Assembly: GCA_028288485.1 (NCBI GenBank)
Contig: JAQBNO010000154.1
Location: forward strand, 124,001-188,000
DNA length: 64,000 nt
Direction: 5' to 3'
DNA from: Segetibacter sp.
Lineage (GTDB): Bacteria; Bacteroidota; Bacteroidia; Chitinophagales; Chitinophagaceae
Shown: piece by piece, positions 18,690 through 27,275 of the stretch
How positions within the stretch are numbered: the stretch's first letter is position 1
Layout of the letters: every line of letters starts with the position of its first letter
Program-made: the position numbers and the translations under genes
Notes under the pieces: model-generated
The model's database searches: none
What the model was told of the DNA's origin: nothing
Seen by the model: only the letters and a program-made list of their open reading frames with translations

Positions 18690-19241
18690 TTATTTGCTTT
18701 TTGACCTGATAGCCTTGTAAATCTTAACAGCGCTCATCAATACAATGATAAACAAAACAAGACCGGCAAGCCCCCAAACAAAACTAAAACTTTGCTTTAC
18801 AACCGCTAACATTACAATTGCTATTAAAAAAACGGTGGCCACTTCGTTCCAGATGCGTAATTGTTGCGAGGTATATTTAAACTGGCCGTTCAACTCCTGT
18901 TTAAAGATGTTATGAAGGGTAAAATGATAGATATACAATCCCAGTACAAAGCATAGTTTAACCAGGAGCCATCTTCCCTCCGGCTGTAATAAACTCCTGT
19001 TCCAGTTACCATTAAATAGTACGAATACACCGAATACTAAAGTAAGAACCGCGGAGGGCCAGGTAATGCCGTACCAGAGCCGCGTCATCATCACATTAAA
19101 TTGAGTGCGCAAAGCATTTCGAATTGCTTCCGGTTGCTCGTTAGCCTCTGTATTATAAATAAAAAGCCGCGGCATATAAAACATGCCGCTAAACCAGGTA
19201 ACCACAAAAATGATATGTAAGGCTTTGATATAATTATACAT
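18690..19241 (-). CDS. hemJ: Protoporphyrinogen IX oxidase HemJ
   Basis: 183 residues, four to five membrane helices. The N-terminus YIKALHIIFVVTWFSGMFY carries H9, the conserved HemJ histidine, and MPRLFIY follows. HemJ oxidises protoporphyrinogen IX to protoporphyrin IX in the membrane, the step before ferrochelatase, whose gene lies 217 bp upstream on the same strand. No hemG or hemY is in the window. The earlier heme genes are 30 kb away. Confidence 0.85.
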   Translation of the reverse strand: MYNYIKALHIIFVVTWFSGMFYMPRLFIYNTEANEQPEAIRNALRTQFNVMMTRLWYGITWPSAVLTLVFGVFVLFNGNWNRSLLQPEGRWLLVKLCFVLGLYIYHFTLHNIFKQELNGQFKYTSQQLRIWNEVATVFLIAIVMLAVVKQSFSFVWGLAGLVLFIIVLMSAVKIYKAIRSKSK

Positions 19242-19300
19242 GAGATCTTAAGCGATAGGTTTATTTTGGTTGCCGGCTTTATTTCTTACCTAAACACCGT

Positions 19301-19329
19301 TGCCCCCCTAATGAACATACGTTAGGGCA
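19301..19329. repeat. Imperfect inverted repeat between hemH and hemJ
   Basis: TGCCCccCTAA pairs with TTAGGGCA across a short loop, with a 2-nt bulge. No U tract. It could be a weak attenuator or mRNA-stabilising hairpin between hemH and hemJ. Confidence 0.3.
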
Positions 19330-19458
19330 GGTGTCACCCTCTGCGTCGGTTTATTCACTATTTATCTCTTTCCAAAAGATTAAATAGCCGGGAAACTAAC
19401 CCGGTGTTGTTTCAAAACCTGTTTCGTTACGTTTCATCGTAATCCTACAATCACGGTT

Positions 19459-20502
19459 CTATAACACCATTTCTTTCTTCCCTTCAGCAAAATCTTTCAC
19501 ATAAGTTACCAGCGATTGTACCCATAAAGGCTGAATATTCAAACAGGGGATAACTGTAAAGCTTTCGCCACCAGCATGAAGAAATGACTCTTTTCCGGCC
19601 ATCGCAATTTCCTCCAGGGTTTCAAGACAATCACTAACAAAAGCAGGGCATAGGATGACCAGTTTCTTCACGCCTTCTTTTGGTAATTCTTCGAGTCGCA
19701 GGGCTGTATAAGGCTTCAGCCATTCTTCCCGCCCTAATCTTGACTGGAACGAAAAACCTATTTTATCCTTAGGTATATCGAGGTTTTTAGCTATCAGTTG
19801 CGTAGTTGTCCAGCACTGGTGCCTGTAACAGGTGGCATGGGCCGGGGAGGGAACTTCACAACAATTAGCAACTTTCATACAATGTTGATTGGTAGGGTCG
19901 GCTTTTGTCATATGCCTTTGAGGCAAACCATGGTAGCTAAACAAAACCTGGTCATATTGCTGCTGTAAATATGGTCGGATACTTTCAGTTAAGGCATGTA
20001 TATAATGAGGCTCATCGTAAAACGGCTTTATAAATGATAATGAGAACGGATACTTTTTCTTCCTATGAACCGATTTAGCATGTTCAACCGCTGTTTCATA
20101 AGAAGACATGGCATAATGCGGATACAATGGAATTGCAATAACTTCTTCCACCCCAGGCGCACGTTCCATTAATTTATCAAATGCGTATTCCATTGTAGGA
20201 TTGCCGTACCGCATAGCAATTTCCACCGGTTCTTCCACATTAGGCTGTAAGGCTTGCTGCAATTGCTTTGTAAGTACTACCAACGGAGAACCGTCTTTTG
20301 TCCAGACAGATTTATAAGCTTCTGCAGATTTAGGTGCCCTGAACGGTACAATAATGCCTCCCACCAACAATAACCTTAAAATATAGGGATAGTCGATTAC
20401 TCTTTCATCCATTAAAAATTGCATCAGGTATCTGCGCACATCTTTTACTTCAGTAGAATCGGGTGATCCCAAATTCATTAATACAATTCCTCTTTTTGCC
20501 AT
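19459..20502 (-). CDS. hemH: Ferrochelatase
   Basis: 347 residues. It inserts Fe2+ into protoporphyrin IX to give heme. MNLGSPDS near the start, catalytic H191 in FSYHGLPQRH and E294 in DCLETLEEI are present. Five cysteines cluster around 208-230 (HCMKVANCCEVPS, CYRHQC), which may bind a cluster or metal; some bacterial ferrochelatases carry [2Fe-2S]. It precedes hemJ. Its upstream region holds a candidate small RNA with a terminator rather than an obvious promoter. Confidence 0.95.
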   Translation of the reverse strand: MAKRGIVLMNLGSPDSTEVKDVRRYLMQFLMDERVIDYPYILRLLLVGGIIVPFRAPKSAEAYKSVWTKDGSPLVVLTKQLQQALQPNVEEPVEIAMRYGNPTMEYAFDKLMERAPGVEEVIAIPLYPHYAMSSYETAVEHAKSVHRKKKYPFSLSFIKPFYDEPHYIHALTESIRPYLQQQYDQVLFSYHGLPQRHMTKADPTNQHCMKVANCCEVPSPAHATCYRHQCWTTTQLIAKNLDIPKDKIGFSFQSRLGREEWLKPYTALRLEELPKEGVKKLVILCPAFVSDCLETLEEIAMAGKESFLHAGGESFTVIPCLNIQPLWVQSLVTYVKDFAEGKKEMVL

Positions 20503-20613
20503 ATCTCAAAATAATGTGCAAATGTAAACGGTCAGGATGAAGAAAAGTTCAAAAAACCTCGGGAAGGTGACACTGGAAGCGAACGGGCGGGATCGAAGAG
20601 GGATTGCTAAAAT

Positions 20614-20787
20614 AAAAAAAGGCACGATGCAAAAGCATCGTGCCAAAATTTTTGTTTCAGTCCTTCAATTTTTCATATTGCAATCGTAGAAGGGCTCTTT
20701 CATACAGTAATAAGCAATCGTAAAAGGCAAGTAGTATTATCGTTAGAAGCACCAGTTTCCTGATTTGCTGGTGCAAAGAAAAGGCAA
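20614..20787 (-). ncRNA. Candidate small RNA locus 1
   Basis: About 174 nt with no open frame, read toward hemH and ending in a perfect 10-bp terminator with seven Us. An internal hairpin GCACCAG/CTGGTGC lies at 20749-20774. The region just upstream (minus-strand AACATTTGTTAGTTTGG plus a following CTTTTCTTTG) closely matches the block upstream of the second locus at 50.0-50.3 kb. ACGATTGC occurs twice, each followed by TATGAAA. It could also be a long hemH leader ending in an attenuator. Confidence 0.5.
20621..20644 (-). terminator. Strong intrinsic terminator of small RNA locus 1
   Basis: Minus strand: GGCACGATGC, loop TTTT, GCATCGTGCC, then seven Ts. Perfect 10-bp stem. Confidence 0.8.
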
Positions 20788-20793
20788 CTTTTC

Positions 20794-20812
20794 CAAACTA
20801 ACAAATGTTAGT
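20794..20812 (-). promoter_or_regulatory. Promoter-like block with inverted repeat upstream of small RNA 1
   Basis: Minus-strand TTAGTTTG (20794-20801) resembles a -7 box. It overlaps ACTAACA-AA-TGTTAGT (20797-20812), an inverted repeat of 7-bp arms. The match to 50274-50290 suggests a shared promoter or operator. Confidence 0.4.
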
Positions 20813-21004
20813 AAGCTTTTTGTAAAAAATTTTCTACAACTTTTTTTTACGAACGATAAGTGTATCACAACGTTGAAATTAAAGAATATAAATCCCCCTT
20901 TTTTTGTTGTCACGCAGGTAGTGGTAAGTCTAAAGGTGTAAGAAAAAGAACTTAGAAGAGTAAAGAGTAAATAGGAATAAAGGTTGCCGCTATGAAAAGA
21001 TGCA

Positions 21005-21062
21005 GTATAAGTGAGTGACACAACCGGAGATGAGTAAAGAACGAAAGCCGGTTTCATAAAAA
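21005..21062 (-). repeat. Dispersed 60-nt intergenic repeat, TGTGTCACT subtype, copy 6
   Basis: GTATAAGTGAGTGACACAAC then CGGAGATGAG and AAGCCGGTTTCATAAAAA. The CCGG before the core is shared with copy 8. The rest of the 20503-21144 spacer holds small RNA 1 and the kduI terminator. Confidence 0.7.
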
Positions 21063-21093
21063 TCCTTCCAGAAAGACGAGCGGGATTTATAAT

Positions 21094-21126
21094 AAAACAG
21101 CAAGTTGCGATACAACTTGCCGTTTT
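21094..21126 (-). terminator. Terminator after kduI
   Basis: GCAAGTTG and CAACTTGC around CGATA, extended by AAAAC/GTTTT arms with one mismatch. It lies 19 nt past the kduI stop; the minus strand continues T-rich. Confidence 0.7.
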
Positions 21127-21144
21127 ACATCTCTTTTAGCTCTT

Positions 21145-21981
21145 TTATCTTAAATCTTTGATTGCTATCGGGTCTATGTCGGAGTAAACAAGGTTCTCCC
21201 CTCCCATAGCCCATATAAAACCGTAGTTTGAGGTGCCACCACCAGAGTGAATTGACCATGGAGGAGAAATTAGCGCCTGGTTATTTTTTACTACAATATG
21301 CCGTGTCTCCTGCGGCTGGCCCATCATATGAAATACAACCTGGTCGGCTGGCACATCGAAGTAGAAATATGCTTCCATTCTACGGTCATGTACATGCGAA
21401 GGCATGGTATTCCAAACGCTGCCTGTTGCTAAAATGGTTAGTCCCATTACTAATTGCGAACTGCGGGCACCTTCGAGATGAATATATTTATAAATAGTAC
21501 GCTCGTTTGCTGTAGCCGAACTTCCAAGAGTTGTTGGAGAAGCGTTTTCCTTTCTAATTAGCTGGTGCGGATACTCCTTGTGTGCAGGAACAGAATACAG
21601 GTAGAACAGCGCCGGAGAATCGGTTGACAAGCTTTTGAAAACAACTTGCTTAGAACCTTTTCCGGCAAATACTGCATCCAGCTTTGAAACATCGTAAGTA
21701 GTTCCATCGATGGTTACCTGGCCCGCGCCCCCTACATTTATGATCCCCATTTCACGCCGTTCAAGAAAATAATCAGACTTTAAATTGTCGTAAACCGGAA
21801 GTTCCTGCTCGCTGTTAACCGGCACAACACTTCCCACGATTGCACGGTCGTAATGCGAGTAGGTGAAGTTAAACTGGTCGGGCTGCATTAAATCTTCTAT
21901 CAGAAAATTCTCCCGGAGGCCGGCCGTGTTTAAGCCACTAACTTCCTTAGGGCTTTGCGCATACCTTTGATTCATCATCAT
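21145..21981 (-). CDS. kduI: 5-dehydro-4-deoxy-D-glucuronate isomerase
   Basis: 278 residues, the usual KduI length. The metal ligands of the E. coli enzyme are at the same positions: H196 and H198 (SHVHDRR), E203 (MEAYFYFD) and H245 (SIHSGG). It converts 5-keto-4-deoxyuronate, the product of unsaturated uronates released by pectate lyases, to 2,5-diketo-3-deoxygluconate in the cytoplasm. It follows kduD on the same strand, at the downstream end of the pectin locus. Confidence 0.95.
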   Translation of the reverse strand: MMMNQRYAQSPKEVSGLNTAGLRENFLIEDLMQPDQFNFTYSHYDRAIVGSVVPVNSEQELPVYDNLKSDYFLERREMGIINVGGAGQVTIDGTTYDVSKLDAVFAGKGSKQVVFKSLSTDSPALFYLYSVPAHKEYPHQLIRKENASPTTLGSSATANERTIYKYIHLEGARSSQLVMGLTILATGSVWNTMPSHVHDRRMEAYFYFDVPADQVVFHMMGQPQETRHIVVKNNQALISPPWSIHSGGGTSNYGFIWAMGGENLVYSDIDPIAIKDLR

Positions 21982-22037
21982 AGCTTATCGATATTTATTT
22001 TAAATTGTTTAAGAGCGTTACATATTGCACGCGTTTT

Positions 22038-22110
22038 AGTGAATGGTGAGTAGTGAGTTGAAATGGAGTTTCACGTCTGACCTTTCACGTTTCACTTTTG
22101 GCTTTTCACT
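22038..22110. mobile_element. Heptad-repeat hairpin element without gene (kduD-kduI spacer)
   Basis: The left side is built of 7-mers GTGAATG, GTGAGTA, GTGAGTT. The right side, read in reverse, is GTGAAAA, GCCAAAA, GTGAAAC, GTGAAAG, GTCAGAC, GTGAAAC. The two halves form an imperfect inverted repeat. The same unit forms the ends of the four-helix-bundle elements in the heme cluster. Confidence 0.55.
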
Positions 22111-22149
22111 GTCGATTTTCCGATTTCCACTTTTCTAACCTTTCTTCCC

Positions 22150-22917
22150 CTAGCGTCCCATCCATCCACCATCTACAGTTAATATTGTTCCGTTCACATA
22201 ATCAGAAGCCTTTGATGCCAGAAATATTACGGGCCCTTTAAAATCGTCTACCTCGCCCCATCGTCCGGAAGGAATTCGATCAAGAATAGATTTACTTCTT
22301 ACCGGGTCGTTTCTTAATGCTTCCGTATTATCAGTAGCTATATAACCAGGTGCAATTGCATTCACATTTACGCCTTTTGACGCCCATTCGTTGGCAAATG
22401 CTTTCACCAGGCTTCCTACCGCGCCTTTACTTGCAGCATAGCCGGGAACATTTACACCTCCCTGGAAGGTTAAAAGTGAGGCGGTAAAGATTATTTTACC
22501 AGAGCCGTGCCTAACCATTCTTCCGCCAATGTCGCGGGTTATAATAAACTGGCTGTTGAGGTTAATATTAATGACTTTATCCCAAAACTCGTCGCTATGT
22601 TCAGCAGCAGGCTGACGCAAAATGGTTCCTGCATTGTTTACGAGGATATCAATCACCGGATTTTCATCAAGCACCTTTGCTGTAAATCCTTTAACAGAAG
22701 CACGATCGTTAAAATCGCATTGATATGGTTTAAACGATCTTCCTGTTACAGTTACTTCTTTTTCAGTTTCACTTCCAGGCTTCAACGAAGTGGAAACACC
22801 TAAAATATCAGCACCAGATTCGGCAAGAGCAATGGCCATCGCCTTACCAATACCGCGGTTACAACCTGTTACCAGTGCTACTTTTCCGGTAAGATCAAAT
22901 AAAGAATTTATATTCAA
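22150..22917 (-). CDS. kduD: 2-deoxy-D-gluconate 3-dehydrogenase / 2,5-diketo-3-deoxygluconate reductase
   Basis: 255-residue classical SDR with TGCNRGIG (17-24), NNAG (94-97), S147, Y160 and K164. KduD reduces 2,5-diketo-3-deoxygluconate to KDG with NAD(P)H, after KduI. Adjacent kduI and pectin genes support the call over other SDRs. The kdgK/kdgA genes that would finish the path are not in the window. Confidence 0.9.
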   Translation of the reverse strand: MNINSLFDLTGKVALVTGCNRGIGKAMAIALAESGADILGVSTSLKPGSETEKEVTVTGRSFKPYQCDFNDRASVKGFTAKVLDENPVIDILVNNAGTILRQPAAEHSDEFWDKVININLNSQFIITRDIGGRMVRHGSGKIIFTASLLTFQGGVNVPGYAASKGAVGSLVKAFANEWASKGVNVNAIAPGYIATDNTEALRNDPVRSKSILDRIPSGRWGEVDDFKGPVIFLASKASDYVNGTILTVDGGWMGR

Positions 22918-22982
22918 AATTTCTGATTATTGTATGGGTGAAAATTATGATTTTAAAAAAGAAAAACGCCTGATGTCATCTG

Positions 22983-23720
22983 TTACCGGTGCTGAAGTGC
23001 AAGTTTATCGAGTGCAGCAGGATGAAAGCGAATTTCGCTGATCTGCCCTTTGAACCAGTTTACTTTATTCAACCTTACTCCAAGAGAAATTTGTCCTGTT
23101 GTCATTGGAACAAAATTCACATCTCCTTCCAACTCCTTCACCGCTTCTACATAACTCGTCATTTTTTTGCCATCGTACACTAACGCTGCCCAATACCATT
23201 TATCGGTTGGGTGCAATATAGTTGAGTCTATTAAAGTAAGTCCGTCATTAGTCTTACCATTCTTTAAAAAAGTATCGAGATACCATTGACCCTTTGGAGT
23301 TACCCGGACTTCAATTGTTCCGCGGTTCGATTCCTTGTCCTGGAAATGAACAAATCTTGGTGCTGAAGGACCATCTCCTGCAGGTTTAAAAAGTACTTCA
23401 ATTGTAAAACGAGACCATCCTTCTATAGGAATTGTTGGAATAATAAGTCCATCGTTTACGCCATTGAACGAGAGAGAAGTTGCTGTAGGTTCTTTAGTGA
23501 TTGCAGGATTACCCAAAATCTGAGGACGATAGGTACCAACAAGTTTGGGATCCTGAATTTTCCAGGTAATGGTTTCAGCAGGATCAGTGATATTTGTTCC
23601 TGCAATGAGCGCTATAGTACAAATAGAAAAAACCGTCATAGCAATCCTTTCCTGCAAACGGAGCTTAACAGCCATATAGTTTACAACCTTCGCTTTCCAT
23701 CCTGGAATTGATTTTCTCAT
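22983..23720 (-). CDS. Secreted LamG-domain protein
   Basis: 245 residues. A signal/anchor segment (about 26-45: AMTVFSICTIALIAGT) precedes a LamG/concanavalin-like jelly roll (SLSFNGVNDGLIIP, FTIEVLFKPAG, KWYWAALVYDGKKMTSYVEA, ISEIRFHPAAL). An internal ATG (MAVKL, residue 16) is an alternative start. It is probably a carbohydrate-binding or lectin-like extracytoplasmic protein of the pectin locus, with no catalytic motif I can name. Confidence 0.7.
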   Translation of the reverse strand: MRKSIPGWKAKVVNYMAVKLRLQERIAMTVFSICTIALIAGTNITDPAETITWKIQDPKLVGTYRPQILGNPAITKEPTATSLSFNGVNDGLIIPTIPIEGWSRFTIEVLFKPAGDGPSAPRFVHFQDKESNRGTIEVRVTPKGQWYLDTFLKNGKTNDGLTLIDSTILHPTDKWYWAALVYDGKKMTSYVEAVKELEGDVNFVPMTTGQISLGVRLNKVNWFKGQISEIRFHPAALDKLALQHR

Positions 23721-23768
23721 AAAATGTTTTATAGCACTGCCTCTAATTAATATAACCTTGTTTAGATC

Positions 23769-25133
23769 CTACTTTTTTCCCGCAAGGTCGAGAGCTTGTG
23801 TAGTAGTATAATATTTACTCAGCATGTTCGGGACTTCCCATGCCGGCATATCCCCTTTTTTTAGATAGCTGAGAAAGTTTTCTGTAACCCGTGCAAAATG
23901 CGCTTCATGTCCTTCTTTGTATTTTTCGGGAATAATTACTTCCCAGCCTTTGGCTGTCTTCTTTAGTTCAACTCCCGGATGTTTTGCCTGTATCGTTTTA
24001 AAGCTTGCAGACAATTGCTTTTCAAAAAAAGCGTTATTATTAACCGGTTCGATGTAAACAGCAGGTTTAAATGATTGTTCCGCTCCCTGCCTTATAATTA
24101 TGTTTGCTTTAGTTCCCCGCATTATAGAATAATGAGTATCGCCCGATCCCTCCGGTGCTTTATAATCCCATTTGGCTATCACTTTTACATTTACACCGTT
24201 TACCTGGTAATTCATTTCTCCATTCGCAAAAACCTTCAAAACACTGTCCTGAACCTTATCCTTTAGAAAATCGGGGAAAGCGTTTTGTTTTGTGATACCA
24301 CTAAACTGGGTTAAAGTGAGATCGGTGCTCCATTTCCTCGCCGATGTTAATTTGATGTCTTTTTTGTAATCAATCGTCTTGCCAGGGAAACATTCCCATT
24401 GAACCAGGTCAACAAGGTGTGTAGCAACATCTACCATACCTTCTCCCTGCTGCGACACGTCCATAAACCAGGACGGGCGGGTTAAAATGTTGCCGGAGAC
24501 ATACTTGTAAAAGAAGTGAACACTTTCCATTTCAACTGCAGGGTTTTCGGGGGTTCCTTTTTGTAAGCTTCCAAAAATGGCTGGCGTCATAGCAAGTTCA
24601 CGTTGAAGCATATTGGTAATTTCAAACCGCTCGGTCATGATGTCGTACAGAAGCACTTTCTTACGGGGAGCAGCAGCAAACGTACTTTTCAATACATTAA
24701 AACCAGCCTGGTCAATCACCATGGGTTTGTCGGCCAAAACATTAAAGCCGCCGTCAATTGATCTTTTGATGTATTCCGTCTTGTCACGGTTATTGCCTGA
24801 TATTACAACCACATTTCCCTTCTTTTCCTGCAGCATCTTATCCAGGAAATCCTTTCCCAGGTACACTTCTTCCTTCCAGTAAGTGGTATTTTCAGTCGAC
24901 TTATTATATGCCTCGATCTGTTTAAGGTATTGCTGTACTTCAGGTCCTTCGGGTGCATAAACGTATACAGCAGGATCTACATTTTCATACATTTTCTTCT
25001 GTACCAAAGAAGCGTGAAAGTGCCCCGGATCTAAATTAATCAACCTTACTTTAGAGTCCTGCGTTTGCGAAAAAGACTTGTACGATGCTATCGACATTGC
25101 TATTGTTAATAAACCCGACGTTACTATTTTCAT
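23769..25133 (-). CDS. Secreted Gfo/Idh/MocA-type oxidoreductase
   Basis: 454 residues. The signal peptide ends near SFSQTQ (residue 23). A Rossmann-like N-terminus (VRLINLDPGHFHASLVQ; VVVISGNNRDKTEYIKRSID; NVLADKPM) is followed by the C-terminal domain often annotated as putative oxidoreductase C. The EKP-like motif is ADKPM. Export is common for this subfamily in Bacteroidota sugar loci, where relatives act on glycosides using a tightly bound cofactor. The exact reaction is unknown. It lies between the LamG gene and the MFS carrier. Confidence 0.75.
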   Translation of the reverse strand: MKIVTSGLLTIAMSIASYKSFSQTQDSKVRLINLDPGHFHASLVQKKMYENVDPAVYVYAPEGPEVQQYLKQIEAYNKSTENTTYWKEEVYLGKDFLDKMLQEKKGNVVVISGNNRDKTEYIKRSIDGGFNVLADKPMVIDQAGFNVLKSTFAAAPRKKVLLYDIMTERFEITNMLQRELAMTPAIFGSLQKGTPENPAVEMESVHFFYKYVSGNILTRPSWFMDVSQQGEGMVDVATHLVDLVQWECFPGKTIDYKKDIKLTSARKWSTDLTLTQFSGITKQNAFPDFLKDKVQDSVLKVFANGEMNYQVNGVNVKVIAKWDYKAPEGSGDTHYSIMRGTKANIIIRQGAEQSFKPAVYIEPVNNNAFFEKQLSASFKTIQAKHPGVELKKTAKGWEVIIPEKYKEGHEAHFARVTENFLSYLKKGDMPAWEVPNMLSKYYTTTQALDLAGKK

Positions 25134-25558
25134 ACATTCTTCGGTTAGAAACAGAACAAATATCTATTGTTCACTAAATAATTAATTTTAATTTCTCTGC
25201 TATTATTATGCTGGTTAGTTGTTTAATTCTTTTGGTACCAGCGCCTGTTCGCAAAAGGAACATCGTTGCGTCGCATTTCGTTCATCCGCATCTCATTGTG
25301 AATCTCCAGCCTTTATTGCAATTACTTCTAATGATTTAAAACACCTCTCTTTTTAATTATCCTGTTGCTCGTGCGTTAATAGCGTCATTAATTTTGTTGT
25401 AGTTATCCTCATATCGTCTCCTCAGTTATTTCTAACTGCAGGCTTTAAATGAATAATTTCCATTTGCACGCTGATCCTTCGAGTACTCAAGATGAAAGGA
25501 TCCACCGCGGCAGACGATGATGTGATGTAATACAACTGCCGGTATCAAAAAAAGCAAC
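25134..25558. other. Spacer between oxidoreductase and MFS genes
   Basis: 425 bp, no gene seen. It holds one dispersed 60-nt repeat (25229-25286). The rest has no clear hairpin or remnant. Confidence 0.5.
25229..25286 (+). repeat. Dispersed 60-nt intergenic repeat, TGCGTCGCA/CGTTC subtype, copy 7
   Basis: CTTTTGGTACCAGCGCC start and AACATCGTTGCGTCGCATTT with CGTTCATC end. It matches the reverse complement of copy 2, including the GGTAC near the start. Confidence 0.75.
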
Positions 25559-26953
25559 TTAATTATTAAACTTAACAACTTCCATTTTGGGCACCAGCAC
25601 ACGAAACATCAGGAACCATGCGACTAAATATACCAGTCCGCAAATAAAGAACATAATGTAATAACCGGTTTGAATGTGTCCGAGGGCCTTGTAGTGATCA
25701 AAGAGACCTCCGGCCAATCTTGCTACGATCATACCACCAATCCCTCCTGCCATACCGCCTAAACCCACCACCGATGCCACCGCAGTTTTAGGGAACATAT
25801 CGGATACAGTAGTAAACAGGTTTGCGGACCATGCCTGATGAGCCGAAGCCGCCACTCCAATTATAAGAACTGCAAACCACATATTAAAGCCACCTGCAGC
25901 CTGCGAAAAAATAACGGTAATCGGGAAAACAGCGAAAATCAACATCGACGTTTTTCGTGCCCGTACAATATCATATCCCTTATTCTTAACCAGCCACATG
26001 GGTAACCATCCTCCAAAAATACTCGCAACGGCTGCCATAGTATACACAACGGCAATAGGTAAACTAACCTGCATGCCCACCAGGTGATATTGCGCAGCCA
26101 AAAACGCCGGTAGCCAAAAAAGGAAGAACCACCAAATTCCATCGGTCAGAAATTTAGAGATAACAAACGCCCATGTTTGCTTGTACCTTAATAATTCCCC
26201 CCATGAAGTTTTAGCGTGTGCTTGCGGTTCAATTGCAGCAGCCGGCTCTGGTTCTACAACATCGCTGTGAATGTAATCGAACTCGGCCTTCGATAATTTC
26301 TTATGTTTTGAAGGAACCTCGTAATACATAAACCAAAAAATTAACCAGAGAAAACCTATAGCACCGGTAGCTATAAAAGCAACCTGCCAGCTATAATTTA
26401 TAGCAATGTATGGAACAACAATCGGCGCAACTATGGCTCCTACATTTGTTCCGGAATTAAATATTCCGCCTGCCAGCGCTCTTTCCTTACGAGGAAACCA
26501 TTCTGCAACAGTTTTAAAAGCAGCAGGAAAGTTACCGGCCTCAGTAACTCCAAGAAAGCCGCGATACATCATGAAACTTAATGTTCCGGTAGCAAAGGCG
26601 TGAAGTATAGAGGCAATACTCCAAAGAATTAACGTAATTGCGTAGCCTAATTTAGTGCCGATCTTATCAATCACACGGCCGGCAATCACCATTCCGATAG
26701 CATAACTAAACTGGAAAACGACCACAATATTAGAGTAATCAGTTTCCGTCCAGTTAAACTCCTTTTCAAGTGTTGGTTTTAGCAGGCTGATTACCTGCCT
26801 GTCTAAATAGTTAATAGTTGTTGCAAAAAATACCAGTGAACAAATGGTCCACCGGTAATTGCCAATTTTTCCAACGCTTTCTTTTACATCAAATGCTGCT
26901 ACTTTTTCAATGGCTGCCATATAGTCAATCGTGTTTTTGTGTAAGATGAACAA
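25559..26953 (-). CDS. MFS transporter, hexuronate (ExuT)-like
   Basis: 464 residues with about 12 membrane helices. NYLDRQVISLLKP after the first helix, RGFLGVTEAGNFPAAFK and EWFPRKERALAGGIFNSGTN are the anion:cation symporter signatures of ExuT/GudP carriers. A second ATG (MAAIEKV, nt 26920) is an equally likely start; both are in frame. In this locus it probably imports galacturonate, glucuronate or short unsaturated oligouronides across the inner membrane. Confidence 0.85.
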   Translation of the reverse strand: MFILHKNTIDYMAAIEKVAAFDVKESVGKIGNYRWTICSLVFFATTINYLDRQVISLLKPTLEKEFNWTETDYSNIVVVFQFSYAIGMVIAGRVIDKIGTKLGYAITLILWSIASILHAFATGTLSFMMYRGFLGVTEAGNFPAAFKTVAEWFPRKERALAGGIFNSGTNVGAIVAPIVVPYIAINYSWQVAFIATGAIGFLWLIFWFMYYEVPSKHKKLSKAEFDYIHSDVVEPEPAAAIEPQAHAKTSWGELLRYKQTWAFVISKFLTDGIWWFFLFWLPAFLAAQYHLVGMQVSLPIAVVYTMAAVASIFGGWLPMWLVKNKGYDIVRARKTSMLIFAVFPITVIFSQAAGGFNMWFAVLIIGVAASAHQAWSANLFTTVSDMFPKTAVASVVGLGGMAGGIGGMIVARLAGGLFDHYKALGHIQTGYYIMFFICGLVYLVAWFLMFRVLVPKMEVVKFNN

Positions 26954-27275
26954 TAAGAAACAGGCAAAAACTAGCCGAATACTTCTTATTGGAAATCAGG
27001 GGCTTAAGGTACTCCCATTTTTTTAAAATTGCTGTTTTTGTTCCTGTTCCTTACACTATTTGCTGTTTAAAAAACCAGAGTTCTGTTCCTGCTGTTGCAG
27101 AAGGAGACTGTAGTTTTGTTTTTTGTGTTACGATCCATATCTCTCTGTATGCATCCCCGGTTGTGTCACTCACTTGTACGGCATCTTTTCATGCACCTTT
27201 GTTCATAGTATGCCTTAGTAGTTGATCTTGTAAAAAGACGATAGATTAACTGTTCAATTGAGAATTGGTATACCA
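26954..27275. other. Spacer upstream of MFS gene
   Basis: 322 bp with one dispersed repeat (27117-27179) and no gene. Confidence 0.5.
27117..27179 (+). repeat. Dispersed 60-nt intergenic repeat, TGTGTCACT subtype, copy 8
   Basis: TTTTTTGTG start, GCATCCCCGGTTGTGTCACT then CACTTGTAC. It shares CCGGTTGTGTCAC with copy 6. Confidence 0.7.

Noticed and set aside
20614-20787. Known riboswitch upstream of hemH
   Set aside because: I could not match it to any riboswitch consensus, and a similar unit at 50 kb has no gene downstream.
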